From Hydrogenovibrio marinus (GTDB lineage: Bacteria; Pseudomonadota; Gammaproteobacteria; Thiomicrospirales; Thiomicrospiraceae), in contig NZ_AP020335.1 in assembly GCF_013340845.1 (NCBI RefSeq), forward strand, positions 1,178,001 to 1,242,000: a DNA stretch of 64,000 nt. Reading direction: 5' to 3'. Below, piece by piece: positions 53,077-62,752 of the stretch (its first letter is position 1; each line of letters opens with the position of its first letter). The translations under genes were made by a program, and so were the position numbers. Under the pieces are notes generated by a model. The model was not told the DNA's origin. It did not search any database and saw only the letters and a program-made list of their open reading frames with translations.

Positions 53077-54132
53077 TTAAAGTGTCGCCATATCTATTAC
53101 AAAGCGATATTTAACATCTCCTGCAACTGTTCGGTCATATGCGGTATTTACATCTTTCATGTCAATCAGTTCAATATCACATGTGATATTGTGTTTTCCG
53201 CAGAAGTCGAGCATCTCTTGAGTTTCAGGTAAGCCCCCAATAAGCGAACCTGCCATGTTACGGCGTTTAAAAATGAATGGCACGCCACTAACATTCGTAA
53301 GCGCTTCAACCGCACCTACGATGACCATTGTTGAATCAAGCTTCAGTAGATTCATATAAGGATCGGTATTGTGACCTACAGGAATTGTGTTTAGAAGAAA
53401 GTCAAAAGTGCCTGCGGCTGCTGACATTGCTTCAGCATCAGTAGAGAGTAGAACTTCATCAGCGCCTAGCTTTCTAGCATCTTTTCCCTTTTCGGGTGAG
53501 GTTGTAATCATGACAACATGAGCGCCCATAGCATGGGCAAACTTAACGCCCATGTGGCCAAGTCCACCTAGTCCTATCACACCGACTTTTTGCCCTGGCC
53601 CAACTTTCCAATGACGAAGAGGAGAGTAGGTCGTAATACCTGCACAAAGTAGAGGAGCCGAACCAGCTGCATCTAGGTTTTCTGGAATATTTAGAACGAA
53701 TCTCTGGTCGACGGTGATGGTATCTGAATAGCCGCCATAGGTAACATTGTGTTTGGTGCCGCCTATTTTGTCTTCACTGTTGTAGGTTCCCGTCCAGCCG
53801 TTTTCACAATATTGTTCTAATCCGTGATTACATGGCTCACAGTGGCGGCAACTGTCGACTAAGCACCCAATGCCGACAAGGTCACCTTTTTTAAATTTAC
53901 TTACATTATTGCCAACAGCAGTGACACGACCAACAATTTCATGTCCGGGTACAAACGGATAAATGGTTCCTCCCCACTCATTACGGGCAGAATGGATGTC
54001 TGAGTGACAAATTCCGCAATATTGAATATCTATTACAACGTCTTCAGCAAGAGGGGCTCTGCGCTCAAAGCTAAATGTTTCTAATTTATCTGTAGGACTA
54101 TGATTTGCATATCCATGTGCCGTAATAGTCAT
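53077..54132 (-). CDS. NAD(P)-dependent zinc alcohol dehydrogenase (cinnamyl-alcohol/YahK type)
   Basis: A 351-residue cytosolic medium-chain dehydrogenase/reductase. Catalytic zinc ligands C42, H64-E65 and C163 and all four structural-zinc cysteines C95, C98, C101, C109 are present; Rossmann motif GLGGLG at about 187-192. Family members usually reduce aldehydes with NADPH. AAGGGAG precedes the ATG, and the upstream cupin stop is two bases away, so the two are one transcript. Likely aldehyde detoxification; substrate not determinable from sequence. Confidence 0.92.
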   Translation of the reverse strand: MTITAHGYANHSPTDKLETFSFERRAPLAEDVVIDIQYCGICHSDIHSARNEWGGTIYPFVPGHEIVGRVTAVGNNVSKFKKGDLVGIGCLVDSCRHCEPCNHGLEQYCENGWTGTYNSEDKIGGTKHNVTYGGYSDTITVDQRFVLNIPENLDAAGSAPLLCAGITTYSPLRHWKVGPGQKVGVIGLGGLGHMGVKFAHAMGAHVVMITTSPEKGKDARKLGADEVLLSTDAEAMSAAAGTFDFLLNTIPVGHNTDPYMNLLKLDSTMVIVGAVEALTNVSGVPFIFKRRNMAGSLIGGLPETQEMLDFCGKHNITCDIELIDMKDVNTAYDRTVAGDVKYRFVIDMATL

Positions 54133-54134
54133 TT

Positions 54135-54662
54135 TTATACTCCCTTACCTAAATAATCTTGATCTGTAACATGTTCCATCCAATCTACGACTTTACCGTT
54201 GCTTTCTCCTGTAATAGCGACATGAGACATTGCTTGATCGGGAGCGGCGCCGTGCCAGTGCCTTACATTTGCTGGGAACCAAACAACATCACCAGGCTCT
54301 AATTTAAAGATCTCTTGACCTTCAATTTGAGCACGCCCTTCGCCAGAAAGAATCATAAGAGTTTGTCCTTTGGGGTGCGTGTGCCAAGTTGTTCTAGCAC
54401 TGGCTTCGAAATTTACAATAGCGCTACTGTAACTTCTATCGCCTTCAGGTTGAAACATGGAATCAATTGTGACATTACCCGTAAAGTAGTCGGCAGGGCC
54501 ATCAACAGCTTTATGCTCACTGTGTTTAACTAAAACCATCATGTTCTCCTTTTTAGAGTTATTAGCATAAGCAAGGTTTGAGGCATTAAATGACACTGCA
54601 GTAGCCAAAGAAAAGAACAGAAATTTTCGCCTACTAAAATGTGCCTTACTTATGTCTTTCAT
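54135..54662 (-). CDS. Tat-exported cupin protein
   Basis: A 175-residue protein with a twin-arginine signal (SRRKFLFF, arginines at 11-12 from ATG 54662; cleavage expected after the AYA segment) and one cupin barrel with the metal-binding motif TWHTHPKGQT, then PGDVVWFPANVRHWHG. I use ATG 54662, eight bases after GAGG, instead of the in-frame GTG 54671. The mature part resembles cupins seen beside carboxymuconolactone decarboxylase proteins. Expected to be periplasmic. Coupled to the ADH gene downstream. Confidence 0.85.
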   Translation of the reverse strand: MKDISKAHFSRRKFLFFSLATAVSFNASNLAYANNSKKENMMVLVKHSEHKAVDGPADYFTGNVTIDSMFQPEGDRSYSSAIVNFEASARTTWHTHPKGQTLMILSGEGRAQIEGQEIFKLEPGDVVWFPANVRHWHGAAPDQAMSHVAITGESNGKVVDWMEHVTDQDYLGKGV

Positions 54663-54777
54663 GTTGAACACCTCTTAGTCGAATGTAAGAGTGATTGCTA
54701 TGGCATTTTTTAAATAATGCTTCGCGCCACTCATTTTTATTGTGTCAGTAAAGTCGCTAGCAATGATTGCTAGACAC

Positions 54778-55947
54778 TTAAAATGTTGCAGGGTCTATTA
54801 CATAGCGGTAACGAGCTTTTTTATCCACCACGTCTTTCCATGCTTGGTTGATCTGATCAGCAGAGATAATTTGTATTTGTGGGTGAATATTGTTCTCTGC
54901 ACAGTAATCAACCACTTCTTGGGTTTCTTTCATGCCACCGATGAGTGAAACGTTGAAGTTGACTCGGCTAATTGAAAGCCCGATAGCACTTAGTGTTAAT
55001 TCAAATTTTTCAGGCATACCAACTTGAGTGTAGTAACCAAAAGGCTTTACAACAGACACATAGGATGCGACATCATATTGATAGGGGATGGTACAAATCA
55101 TGTAATCCAGCTTACCTCTATAGGGCGCTAGGTTGCCTATATCATCCACAACAACAGCTTCTTTTGCTCCAAACCCAAGGATATCGTCAACTTTATCGGG
55201 GGAAGTAGTGAATGCATATACTTCTGCACCCTTAGATACCGCGATTTTAATTGCCATGTGTCCGAGTCCTCCGATACCTGCAACACCGACTTTATCGCCT
55301 TTCTTTAGATCAAATTTCATGATTGGAGAATAGGTGGTGATACCCGCGCATAAGAGAGGAGCAGCTTCCTGAAAGCTAATGTTTTCTGGGATGTGAACGA
55401 CAAAGTGCTCATTCACAACAATATTGGTTGAGTAACCGCCTTGAGAAATACCTGTAGGCGAACTGGCTTCAGGGTAACCATAGGTAAAAGTTGTATCAGG
55501 ACAGTATTGCTCTTCACCTTGCTTAAAGCTTTCACATTCAGGGTTACCACTTACCATGCACCCAACGCCGGCTCTGTCACCAATCTTAAATTTAGTAACG
55601 TTTTTACCTACTGCTGTAACGACTCCGGCAATCTCGTGACCGGGAACCTGAGGGTATTGCTGTGGACCCCAGTGGCCTTTCATTTGATGGATGTCAGAGT
55701 GGCAGATGCTTGCATATTTGGTTTCAATCAAAACATCATTATCTCCTACTGGTCTTCTCTCAAATGACCATGGTTTTAGAACACCTGAAGTGTCTGTAGC
55801 GGCGTAGCCACGTGATTTAATATTTCCATTATGTAATTCTTTTGTAGAAGCCATAGCTGAAGTCCCCGATAACATTAAGGCTGCGCCAGATGCAGCTGTT
55901 GTCTGTATAAATTCTCTTCTGGTTAAACCGTTACATTTATCACACAT
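54778..55947 (-). CDS. Tat-signal-bearing zinc alcohol dehydrogenase with degenerate structural-zinc site
   Basis: A 389-residue paralogue of the ADH at 53.1 kb with an extra N-terminal segment: TRREFIQ twin-arginine motif (R10-R11), hydrophobic stretch and AMA cleavage site near residue 33. Catalytic ligands C82, H104-E105 and C200 are kept, but of the four structural-zinc cysteines only C138 and C149 remain; the others are N135 and F141. The Rossmann motif GIGGLG is intact. It appears to be exported folded, with cofactor, to the periplasm, unusual for an NAD(P)-type enzyme. AGGAAA precedes ATG. Divergent from the AraC gene. Confidence 0.88.
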   Translation of the reverse strand: MCDKCNGLTRREFIQTTAASGAALMLSGTSAMASTKELHNGNIKSRGYAATDTSGVLKPWSFERRPVGDNDVLIETKYASICHSDIHQMKGHWGPQQYPQVPGHEIAGVVTAVGKNVTKFKIGDRAGVGCMVSGNPECESFKQGEEQYCPDTTFTYGYPEASSPTGISQGGYSTNIVVNEHFVVHIPENISFQEAAPLLCAGITTYSPIMKFDLKKGDKVGVAGIGGLGHMAIKIAVSKGAEVYAFTTSPDKVDDILGFGAKEAVVVDDIGNLAPYRGKLDYMICTIPYQYDVASYVSVVKPFGYYTQVGMPEKFELTLSAIGLSISRVNFNVSLIGGMKETQEVVDYCAENNIHPQIQIISADQINQAWKDVVDKKARYRYVIDPATF

Positions 55948-56087
55948 AATAAAATTTCCTGGTCATTTGATTTCGTAGTATGATTTACACGTACTTGCTA
56001 AGGTATTGTGATTTAAGAAAAGTTTTGGCAAATGTCTCTTAAAGTCGTATCGATAACTTTATAGGTTTAGTTAATGTAGGCGGTAGC

Positions 56088-56104
56088 ACAATTCTCGAAA
56101 TTGT
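56088..56104. promoter_or_regulatory. Inverted repeat ACAATT-N5-AATTGT between ADH and araC-type gene
   Basis: A 17-base palindrome in the 200-base divergent region, about 44 bases before the AraC start. A plausible operator for the neighbouring regulator, though AraC proteins often use direct repeats. Confidence 0.35.
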
Positions 56105-56147
56105 TTGCCTAATTCTCCAATCCTAAAGCAATTTAAAAGGAAATGCT

Positions 56148-57050
56148 GTGAGTACAGATCAATTGACTAGTAGTCGTCAGGAATTGATTCAATATATCAA
56201 TTCGTCCTTCAGCGGCGAAAGCTTTATCCAAACTTCAATTAAGCCTTTAAGCTTTTTTTTCCATGAAAATCCTACAGAAATGCTTTCTATTCTTTATGAA
56301 CCTTCACTATGTGTGATAGTTCAAGGAGAGAAAGAGGTTGGTGTTGATGACAAGTTGATTCGTTATTCTCCGAATCAATATTTACTCGCGTCGATTCATA
56401 CGCCCGCTCAGGTACGAATCACTGATGCTTCGCCGGAAAAACCCTATATGGGGTTTACGATTACCTTTTCGATGGAACAAATATTTGAAGTTCTAAAGGA
56501 CATTGAGACAGAAGAAATACAAGCTGTAGAAACACGGAGTGGACTGTATTTTGGAGATTTAAAGCCTCAATTACTTGATGCTGTTGTTAGGCTTGTTAGA
56601 ACAATGGATGCAGTAGAGGATCAGAAGGTATTGTCACCTCTGTTCATCAAAGAAATTTTGTACTTTGTGATGAAAGAAAAGGGAGGAGACTTTATTCGAC
56701 AATATATTAAAGATGACCATTCCACAAAAAGGACTGTTGAAGCAATATGTCTGATAAAAGAGCATTTTTCAGAGAGTCTCAATGTGAAAGAGCTTGCTGA
56801 AAAAGTAGGTATGAGTGAATCTTCGCTATATTCAACATTTAAAAAAATCACGTCATTAAGCCCACTACAATTTCAAAAAACACTACGTTTGCAAGAAGCC
56901 AGACAACTTTTGACAATTCAAAAAGTTCCTGTGAACGAAGCTGCATTTAAAGTAGGGTATGAGAGCCCGTCGCAGTTCAGTCGTGAATATTCTCGAATGT
57001 ATGGCAAATCACCTAAAGCTGATGTGAAAAATGAAAAAACAATGGTGTAG
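56148..57050 (+). CDS. AraC-family transcriptional regulator (AraC_N / YqhC type)
   Basis: A 300-residue regulator with an N-terminal AraC-type ligand domain (about 15-170; LCVIVQGEKEV, PYMGFTI) and C-terminal double helix-turn-helix (about 195-290; LNVKELAEKVGMSESSLYSTFKK and VNEAAFKVGYESPSQFSREYSRMYGKSP). It starts at GTG 56148 after AAAAGG. YqhC of this group activates an aldehyde reductase in E. coli, and here it is divergent from two alcohol dehydrogenases, so it probably controls them in answer to an aldehyde or alcohol. Confidence 0.9.
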   Translation: MSTDQLTSSRQELIQYINSSFSGESFIQTSIKPLSFFFHENPTEMLSILYEPSLCVIVQGEKEVGVDDKLIRYSPNQYLLASIHTPAQVRITDASPEKPYMGFTITFSMEQIFEVLKDIETEEIQAVETRSGLYFGDLKPQLLDAVVRLVRTMDAVEDQKVLSPLFIKEILYFVMKEKGGDFIRQYIKDDHSTKRTVEAICLIKEHFSESLNVKELAEKVGMSESSLYSTFKKITSLSPLQFQKTLRLQEARQLLTIQKVPVNEAAFKVGYESPSQFSREYSRMYGKSPKADVKNEKTMV

Positions 57051-57118
57051 CTAATTCAAGCTTTCAGTGTTACAGACGTATAGTTATTTGTAGTTTTGCT
57101 TCAAAAATGGTTAAGAAG

Positions 57119-57141
57119 TTTTATAAGGGTAATTTTATAAG
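57119..57141. promoter_or_regulatory. Direct repeats TTTTATAAG at 14-base spacing upstream of the exporter operon
   Basis: TTTTATAAG at 57119-57127 and again at 57133-57141, followed further down by a TATAAT at 57183-57188. May bind a regulator of the exporter genes; the A/T richness means chance is not excluded. Confidence 0.3.
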
Positions 57142-57251
57142 CGTTCATTTTTGTTAATGTAATAGTGTTACTGAGCAGACACTATAATGTTTGAAATGCT
57201 TAGTTTAGTGATGTTGTGGTAAAGAGCGTTTTCTCAAAAGGAGAGAAGTTT

Positions 57252-58322
57252 GTGAATATTCGTTTCAGTGGTTTACTGAAGATCGTTGCGGTTGCACTTG
57301 TCGTTATACTGTCTTTTTTTGCTTGGAATTACTTTCATAACAATTCGAAATCTGATGGTGTGATGGGTAGCAACGGCCGTATTGAAGCAGTAGAAGTTGA
57401 TGTCTCTACCAAGATTGCGGGAAGGTTAGAAAAGGTTCTTGTAAAGGAAGGCGATTTTGTTAAAGCAGGTCAAATTGTTGCTTTAATGGATACAAAAACA
57501 CTGGAGGCCGAGCTTCTGCAAGCCAAAGCTCAATTTCGGCAGGCTAAAGACTCTGTTATAACAGCTAAGAATCAGCTAGTGCTGAGACAAAGTGAAAAAG
57601 CAACTGCAGTAGCTGTAGTATCTCAACGTAAGACAGAATTAAATTTAGCAAAAAAACGCACTGAGCGAGTGATTAGTCTGGTTAAATCGGGACACACTTC
57701 TGAGCAATCAGCTGATGACGCGCGCGCTGCTGTTGATAGTGCTGAAGCTGCTTTAAATGCAGCACATTCCCAGGTTGCCGCAAGTGAGGCAGCCATATCA
57801 GTTGCGGTATCTCAAATAGATAGTGCTGAATCTTCCGTGAAAGCAGCTCAAGCCGTAATCAAAAGGGTACAAATAGAAATTGATGATGCTTCTTTAAAAG
57901 CACCTGTAAGTGGAAGAATTCAATATATCGTAGCCCGTTCGGGTGAAGTTCTTGGAGCTGGCGGCAGAGTCCTAAATTTAGTTGATTTAACGGATGTCTA
58001 TATGACATTTTTCTTGCCAACACTTTATGCTGGTCAAGTCTCAATGGGAACTGAAGTAAGAATTGTCCTTGATGCCGCGCCTGATTATGTCATACCAGCG
58101 CACATTTCTTTTATCGCTAATGTCGCACAATTCACCCCAAAAACAGTCGAAACAGAAAGAGAACGTGAAAAATTGATGTTCCGTGTGAGGGCGAGGATTT
58201 CTCCTGCGTTATTGCAAAAGAATATCCAAAGAGTCAAAACAGGGTTGCCTGGCGAAGCCTACATAAAGATTTCACCTAACGTCCCTTGGCCTGATCGCCT
58301 CCAAAAAAATCTAGTTGAGTAG
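57252..58322 (+). CDS. yhiI: HlyD/YhiI-like membrane fusion protein of an ABC exporter
   Basis: A 356-residue periplasmic adaptor with one N-terminal membrane segment (about 9-25), a lipoyl half-motif ([26 protein letters not shown]), a long coiled-coil hairpin (about 80-205) rich in Ala and Ser, the second lipoyl half ([11 protein letters not shown]) and a beta-barrel. GTG 57252 is preceded by AAAAGGAG at eight bases, much better than GTG 57216. Followed after 14 bases by the RbbA-like gene. Confidence 0.85.
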   Translation: MNIRFSGLLKIVAVALVVILSFFAWNYFHNNSKSDGVMGSNGRIEAVEVDVSTKIAGRLEKVLVKEGDFVKAGQIVALMDTKTLEAELLQAKAQFRQAKDSVITAKNQLVLRQSEKATAVAVVSQRKTELNLAKKRTERVISLVKSGHTSEQSADDARAAVDSAEAALNAAHSQVAASEAAISVAVSQIDSAESSVKAAQAVIKRVQIEIDDASLKAPVSGRIQYIVARSGEVLGAGGRVLNLVDLTDVYMTFFLPTLYAGQVSMGTEVRIVLDAAPDYVIPAHISFIANVAQFTPKTVETEREREKLMFRVRARISPALLQKNIQRVKTGLPGEAYIKISPNVPWPDRLQKNLVE

Positions 58323-58336
58323 GGGCTTTTAGTGCA

Positions 58337-61096
58337 ATGACCAAACATAGCGAGTTGGTTGTCAAACTTACGGAAGTGAGCTTGCAATATGGACAGACGT
58401 TAGCACTTAACAAGGTTTCTATTGAGGCTTATGCTGGCAAGGTTATGGGTTTGATTGGCCCGGATGGTGTTGGGAAGTCAAGCTTGCTATCACTCATTTC
58501 TGGTGCAAGGGTTATTCAGAGCGGTACAATTAATGTTCTAGGTGGTGATATGTCAGATAGCAAGCATCGCCATAGAGTATGCCCTGACATCGCTTACATG
58601 CCGCAAGGTTTAGGAAAAAATTTATACGAAACGCTTTCCGTTTTTGAAAACATAGATTTCTTTGGAAGCTTATTTGGTCACGCTAAAGGGGAGCGAGAAA
58701 GGCGTATTAACGTGCTTTTGACAGCGACAGGACTCCTTCCATTTAAAGACCGATTGGCCGGTAAACTGTCGGGAGGAATGAAGCAAAAACTTGGGCTATG
58801 TTGTGCACTTATTCATGACCCTGATCTGTTGATTTTAGATGAACCAACAACAGGGGTTGATCCACTATCCCGCCGCCAATTTTGGGAGCTAATTGATCAC
58901 ATTCGTGTACAGCGTCCAACGATGTGTGTTTTAGTCGCGACTGCTTATATGGAAGAAGCGGCAAGGTTTGACAGCTTAGTGGCAATGGATGATGGAGTGG
59001 TTTTAGCGACTGGCTCGCCAAGAGAACTATTGGATAAAACCAATAGTGAAACATTGGAAGAAGCGTTCATTCGGCTGTTACCTTCTTCCAAAACATTGGG
59101 TTATAAACCGATAGAAATACATCGCCGCAGCTTGGATGGTAATAACGATATTGCAATTAAGGCAGAAAATCTAACGATGCGCTTTGGTGACTTTGTTGCA
59201 GTGGATCGTGTTAGTTTTTCAATTCATCGCGGTGAAATATTTGGTTTTCTCGGTTCCAATGGTTGCGGGAAGACGACAACCATGAAAATGTTGACGGGCT
59301 TGTTATCTGCAAGTGAAGGTGAGGCTAAGCTGTTCGGCAAGATAGTCGATCCTGATGATATTGATACACGCCGTCGAGTGGGATACGTTACACAATCTTT
59401 CTCGTTGTACTCGGAGCTTAGCGTGAAGCAGAACCTTGAGCTTCATGCTCGGCTCTATGGCATTGCAGAAGCCTCGGTAGAAACACAAGTTAATGAGATG
59501 GTAAAAAAGTTCGGTTTGGAAGAACAGATGAATAGTTTGCCAAACTCGTTGCCATTGGGGGAGCGTCAGCGGCTTTCGTTGGCGTCAGCAATGATTCATG
59601 GTCCTGAAATGTTGATTTTGGATGAACCTACTTCTGGGGTTGATCCATTAGCGCGGGATGCGTTTTGGCGTATCTTAATTCATCTGGCGCAAAATGAAGG
59701 TGTGACCATCTTTATTTCCACGCACTTTATGAATGAAGCTGAACGATGTGATCGTATTTCGCTTATGCATGCCGGGAAAGTTTTGATTAGCGATACACCT
59801 GAGGCAATAACGCAAGGAAAGCAGTCAAAAACTCTAGAGGAAGCGTTCATACATCACCTTGAAGAGGCCGTAGGCGTTAAAGAAGCTATACCAGATGATA
59901 AGACTGGTGATTCATTTGCCCATAATCAAAGTGAAACGTCAGGTACGAGTTCTTTGTTTAATCGTTCATCATTTAGCTTGCGCCGATTATTTAGCTATAC
60001 ACGAAGAGAAACGCTGGAGTTAATTCGAGATCCCATTCGTATGTCTCTAGCAGCATTTGGCAGCATCATCCTAATGCTTGTACTAGGGTATGGTTTAAAT
60101 ATGGATGTTGAAAACCTGAAGTTTGCAGTGTGGGATCAAGATAAAAGTAATGCAAGCCATGATTATGTCTTGAATATTTCAGGGTCAAGGTATTTTATCG
60201 AAGAGCCTCCTCTCCATAGTTATGCTGAGCTAGATCAAAGGATGAAGGCCGGAGAAATTAGCCTAGCACTTGTTATTCCTAGTGGTTTTGCGAGAGATCT
60301 AGCCAGAGGAGATTCCGTAGAGATCGGTGCCTGGGTTGATGGAAGCATGCCGCAAAGGGCTGAGACGGTGCTTGGTTATGTACAAGGCATGCATGCATAT
60401 TGGATAGCTGAAAAATTACGAGAAGCCTATGGTGATAGCGCTGTTGCTTCTCAAGTGAATATAGAAACACGGTTTCACTATAACCCAGATATAGAAAGCT
60501 TACCTGCAATGGTACCTGCGGTGATTCCCATCTTATTAATGATGATTCCTGCCATTTTGAGCGCTTTATCCGTTGTACGCGAGAAGGAGTTGGGGTCGAT
60601 TATTAATCTCTATGTGACACCAGTCACAAGATTGGAGTTTCTATTAGGGAAGCAGCTGCCTTATATTGCATTATCAACTCTAAGTTTCATATTACTGGTG
60701 TTACTGGCTGTGTTTTTATTTCAAGTGCCGGTTTCAGGTAGCTTTTTGACATTGGCGGTTGCAGCGGTGCTTTATGTTACAGCATCGACAGCACTGGGAT
60801 TACTTATGTCTACTTTTGTCAAAAGCCAAGTGGCCGCGCTTTTTGGTACGGCAATAGTCACAATGCTGCCTGCAGTTCAATTTTCGGGATTAATTGATCC
60901 TGTTGCATCATTAGAAGGTGCTGGTCGTTTGATTGGAGAGGTTTATCCAACAACGCACTTTGTTACCATTTCTCGAGGAACTTTTTCTAAGGGGCTTGAA
61001 TTTGCAGATTTGCATATGGCCTTTATACCCTTAATCATGGTAATTCCTGTATTAATAGGAATTACAGCTGTTCTGTTAAAAAAGCAGGAGAGATGA
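58337..61096 (+). CDS. rbbA: RbbA-like ABC transporter: two ATPase domains fused to a permease
   Basis: A 919-residue protein, near the length of E. coli RbbA. Domain 1 has Walker [10 protein letters not shown] (41-49), signature LSGGMKQ and Walker [14 protein letters not shown]; domain 2 has GSNGCGKTT and [12 protein letters not shown], but its signature is degenerate ([10 protein letters not shown]). An ABC-2 permease part with six membrane segments occupies about 555-915, with a large periplasmic loop. With the flanking MFP and permease genes this is the yhiI-rbbA-yhhJ arrangement. The name RbbA reflects reported ribosome binding in E. coli; an export role suits the context better. Substrate unknown. 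Confidence 0.88.
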   Translation: MTKHSELVVKLTEVSLQYGQTLALNKVSIEAYAGKVMGLIGPDGVGKSSLLSLISGARVIQSGTINVLGGDMSDSKHRHRVCPDIAYMPQGLGKNLYETLSVFENIDFFGSLFGHAKGERERRINVLLTATGLLPFKDRLAGKLSGGMKQKLGLCCALIHDPDLLILDEPTTGVDPLSRRQFWELIDHIRVQRPTMCVLVATAYMEEAARFDSLVAMDDGVVLATGSPRELLDKTNSETLEEAFIRLLPSSKTLGYKPIEIHRRSLDGNNDIAIKAENLTMRFGDFVAVDRVSFSIHRGEIFGFLGSNGCGKTTTMKMLTGLLSASEGEAKLFGKIVDPDDIDTRRRVGYVTQSFSLYSELSVKQNLELHARLYGIAEASVETQVNEMVKKFGLEEQMNSLPNSLPLGERQRLSLASAMIHGPEMLILDEPTSGVDPLARDAFWRILIHLAQNEGVTIFISTHFMNEAERCDRISLMHAGKVLISDTPEAITQGKQSKTLEEAFIHHLEEAVGVKEAIPDDKTGDSFAHNQSETSGTSSLFNRSSFSLRRLFSYTRRETLELIRDPIRMSLAAFGSIILMLVLGYGLNMDVENLKFAVWDQDKSNASHDYVLNISGSRYFIEEPPLHSYAELDQRMKAGEISLALVIPSGFARDLARGDSVEIGAWVDGSMPQRAETVLGYVQGMHAYWIAEKLREAYGDSAVASQVNIETRFHYNPDIESLPAMVPAVIPILLMMIPAILSALSVVREKELGSIINLYVTPVTRLEFLLGKQLPYIALSTLSFILLVLLAVFLFQVPVSGSFLTLAVAAVLYVTASTALGLLMSTFVKSQVAALFGTAIVTMLPAVQFSGLIDPVASLEGAGRLIGEVYPTTHFVTISRGTFSKGLEFADLHMAFIPLIMVIPVLIGITAVLLKKQER

Positions 61097-61097
61097 A

Positions 61098-62222
61098 GTG
61101 AGAAAACTTCGTAATATTTTTAATTTGGGGGTTAAAGAGCTGCGCAGCCTGTCACGAGACCCGATTATGATATTTTTGATCGTTTTTTCCTTTACATTTT
61201 CAGTTTATACAAAAGCGACATCAATGCCGGAGAGTTTAAATAAGGTTGCTATAGCCGTTGTTGACGATGACCATTCCAAACTGTCCAAGAGAATTATAGA
61301 TGCGCTGTACCCACCATATTTTCTGCCTCCCGTAATGATTACTGAAAATCAAATGGATGCGCGTATGGACGCGGGTGTTGATACATTTTCTTTACACATC
61401 CCAAGCGGGTTTGAGCGAGATGTGCTGGCTGGGAGAGACGTTGCTATTCAACTTAATGTTGATGCGACACGTATGAGCCAAGCTTTTACAGGTGGCGGCT
61501 ATATTCAGTCAATTGTAAACTCCGAAATTACGGAGTACCTTCAAGGATATAGAGCAAAGACTGCTATGCCTGTGGAATTAACTTTAAGAGCAAGATTTAA
61601 CCCGGAACTGAATAACGGATGGTTTGCTTCTGTAATGGAGATTATTAACAGCATTACTTTGCTTGCAATCGTGCTGACCGGAGCAGCATTGATCCGAGAA
61701 AGAGAGCATGGAACAGTTGAGCATTTATTGGTTATGCCCGTTACACCTTTTGAAATTATGATTAGTAAAGTATGGTCAATGGGAATGGTTGTTCTTTTAT
61801 CTTCATTCTTTTCGTTAACTGTCGTAGTTCAGTCGCTGTTGGGTGTCCCAATTGAAGGTTCGTTAGTGTTATTTTTTAGTGGCGTAACACTCAATGTATT
61901 TGCGGCAACTTCGCTAGGAATTTTTTTGGGTACTATTGCAAGATCTATGCCTCAATTTGGCTTGCTGATGTTTATGGTTTTACTGCCGTTGCAAATCCTT
62001 TCGGGAGCTATGACGCCATTTGAAAGCATGCCTAAGCCTGTTCAGCTGATCATGCAGTTAGCGCCGAACACACACTTTGTTTCAATGGCTCAAGCAATCC
62101 TATATCGTGGCGCTGATTTTTCAATCGTTTGGCCTCAGTTGCTTTCACTCTGTGTGATTGGAATCGTGCTTTTTTCTTTATCACTGGCTTGGTTCAGAAA
62201 TTCTTTGGGGAAAATGATCTGA
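61098..62222 (+). CDS. yhhJ: YhhJ-like ABC-2 permease
   Basis: A 374-residue inner-membrane permease with an N-terminal membrane segment (about 20-40), a periplasmic domain (about 45-170) and five C-terminal segments (about 180-370). Starts at GTG 61098, one base after the RbbA-like stop, with CAGGAGA upstream, so it is translationally linked. LTGAALIREREHGTVEHLLVMP is the ABC-2 family signature. Forms the second half of the transporter channel. Confidence 0.9.
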   Translation: MRKLRNIFNLGVKELRSLSRDPIMIFLIVFSFTFSVYTKATSMPESLNKVAIAVVDDDHSKLSKRIIDALYPPYFLPPVMITENQMDARMDAGVDTFSLHIPSGFERDVLAGRDVAIQLNVDATRMSQAFTGGGYIQSIVNSEITEYLQGYRAKTAMPVELTLRARFNPELNNGWFASVMEIINSITLLAIVLTGAALIREREHGTVEHLLVMPVTPFEIMISKVWSMGMVVLLSSFFSLTVVVQSLLGVPIEGSLVLFFSGVTLNVFAATSLGIFLGTIARSMPQFGLLMFMVLLPLQILSGAMTPFESMPKPVQLIMQLAPNTHFVSMAQAILYRGADFSIVWPQLLSLCVIGIVLFSLSLAWFRNSLGKMI

Positions 62223-62380
62223 GAGAATCACTTATAAACCTTTCCTGTTTAGCTTTTTGCAATGATTCTTCGTTTATGAGTTATTTTGCTTTGAATCCTG
62301 TTATACGTAAAAATCCAATAAGTTGATGACTAACGCCTGAATTAGGCTAGAATAAATTTAATTGAGCTTAGGAGGCTGTC

Positions 62381-62752
62381 ATGCTGGATTACTTTGCGTT
62401 GTTTATGCTGTTTTTTGTTGGCATTACTTTGTTCTACGGCATCATTGCCATTCATGATATTCCCTACGAAATCGCAAAACGTCGTAATCATCCACAGCAA
62501 GATGCAATTCATGTAGCAGGTTGGGTGAGTTTGTTTACCTTACACCTTCTTTGGCCGTTTTTATGGATATGGGCAACCTTGTATCGTGAAGACAGGGGGT
62601 GGGGCTTTTCCCAAAATGATTCATCTCAAGGCGCTAAAACAGAGCACCTCATTAACTTGGAAAAACAAGTTGGTGAACTGCAAACTGAATTAAACATTTT
62701 GAAAGAGCAACTGCATCACGAGCGCCAGGTTTCGCAAGGAGGAGATCAATAA
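62381..62752 (+). CDS. yiaW: DUF3302 inner-membrane protein (YiaW-like)
   Basis: A 123-residue protein with two membrane segments (about 5-25 and 45-67), the HDIPYEIAKRRNHPQQDAIHVAGWVSLFTLH pattern of DUF3302, and a C-terminal coiled coil (LEKQVGELQTELNILKEQL). Strong Shine-Dalgarno TTAGGAGG. Its stop overlaps the start of the HlyD-like gene by one base, as in the E. coli yiaW-yiaV pair. Confidence 0.88.
   Translation: MLDYFALFMLFFVGITLFYGIIAIHDIPYEIAKRRNHPQQDAIHVAGWVSLFTLHLLWPFLWIWATLYREDRGWGFSQNDSSQGAKTEHLINLEKQVGELQTELNILKEQLHHERQVSQGGDQ

Noticed and set aside
53077-55947. The two alcohol dehydrogenases as a simple tandem duplication
   Set aside because: They differ in signal, length and zinc site and are separated by the cupin gene; divergence is too great for a recent duplication.
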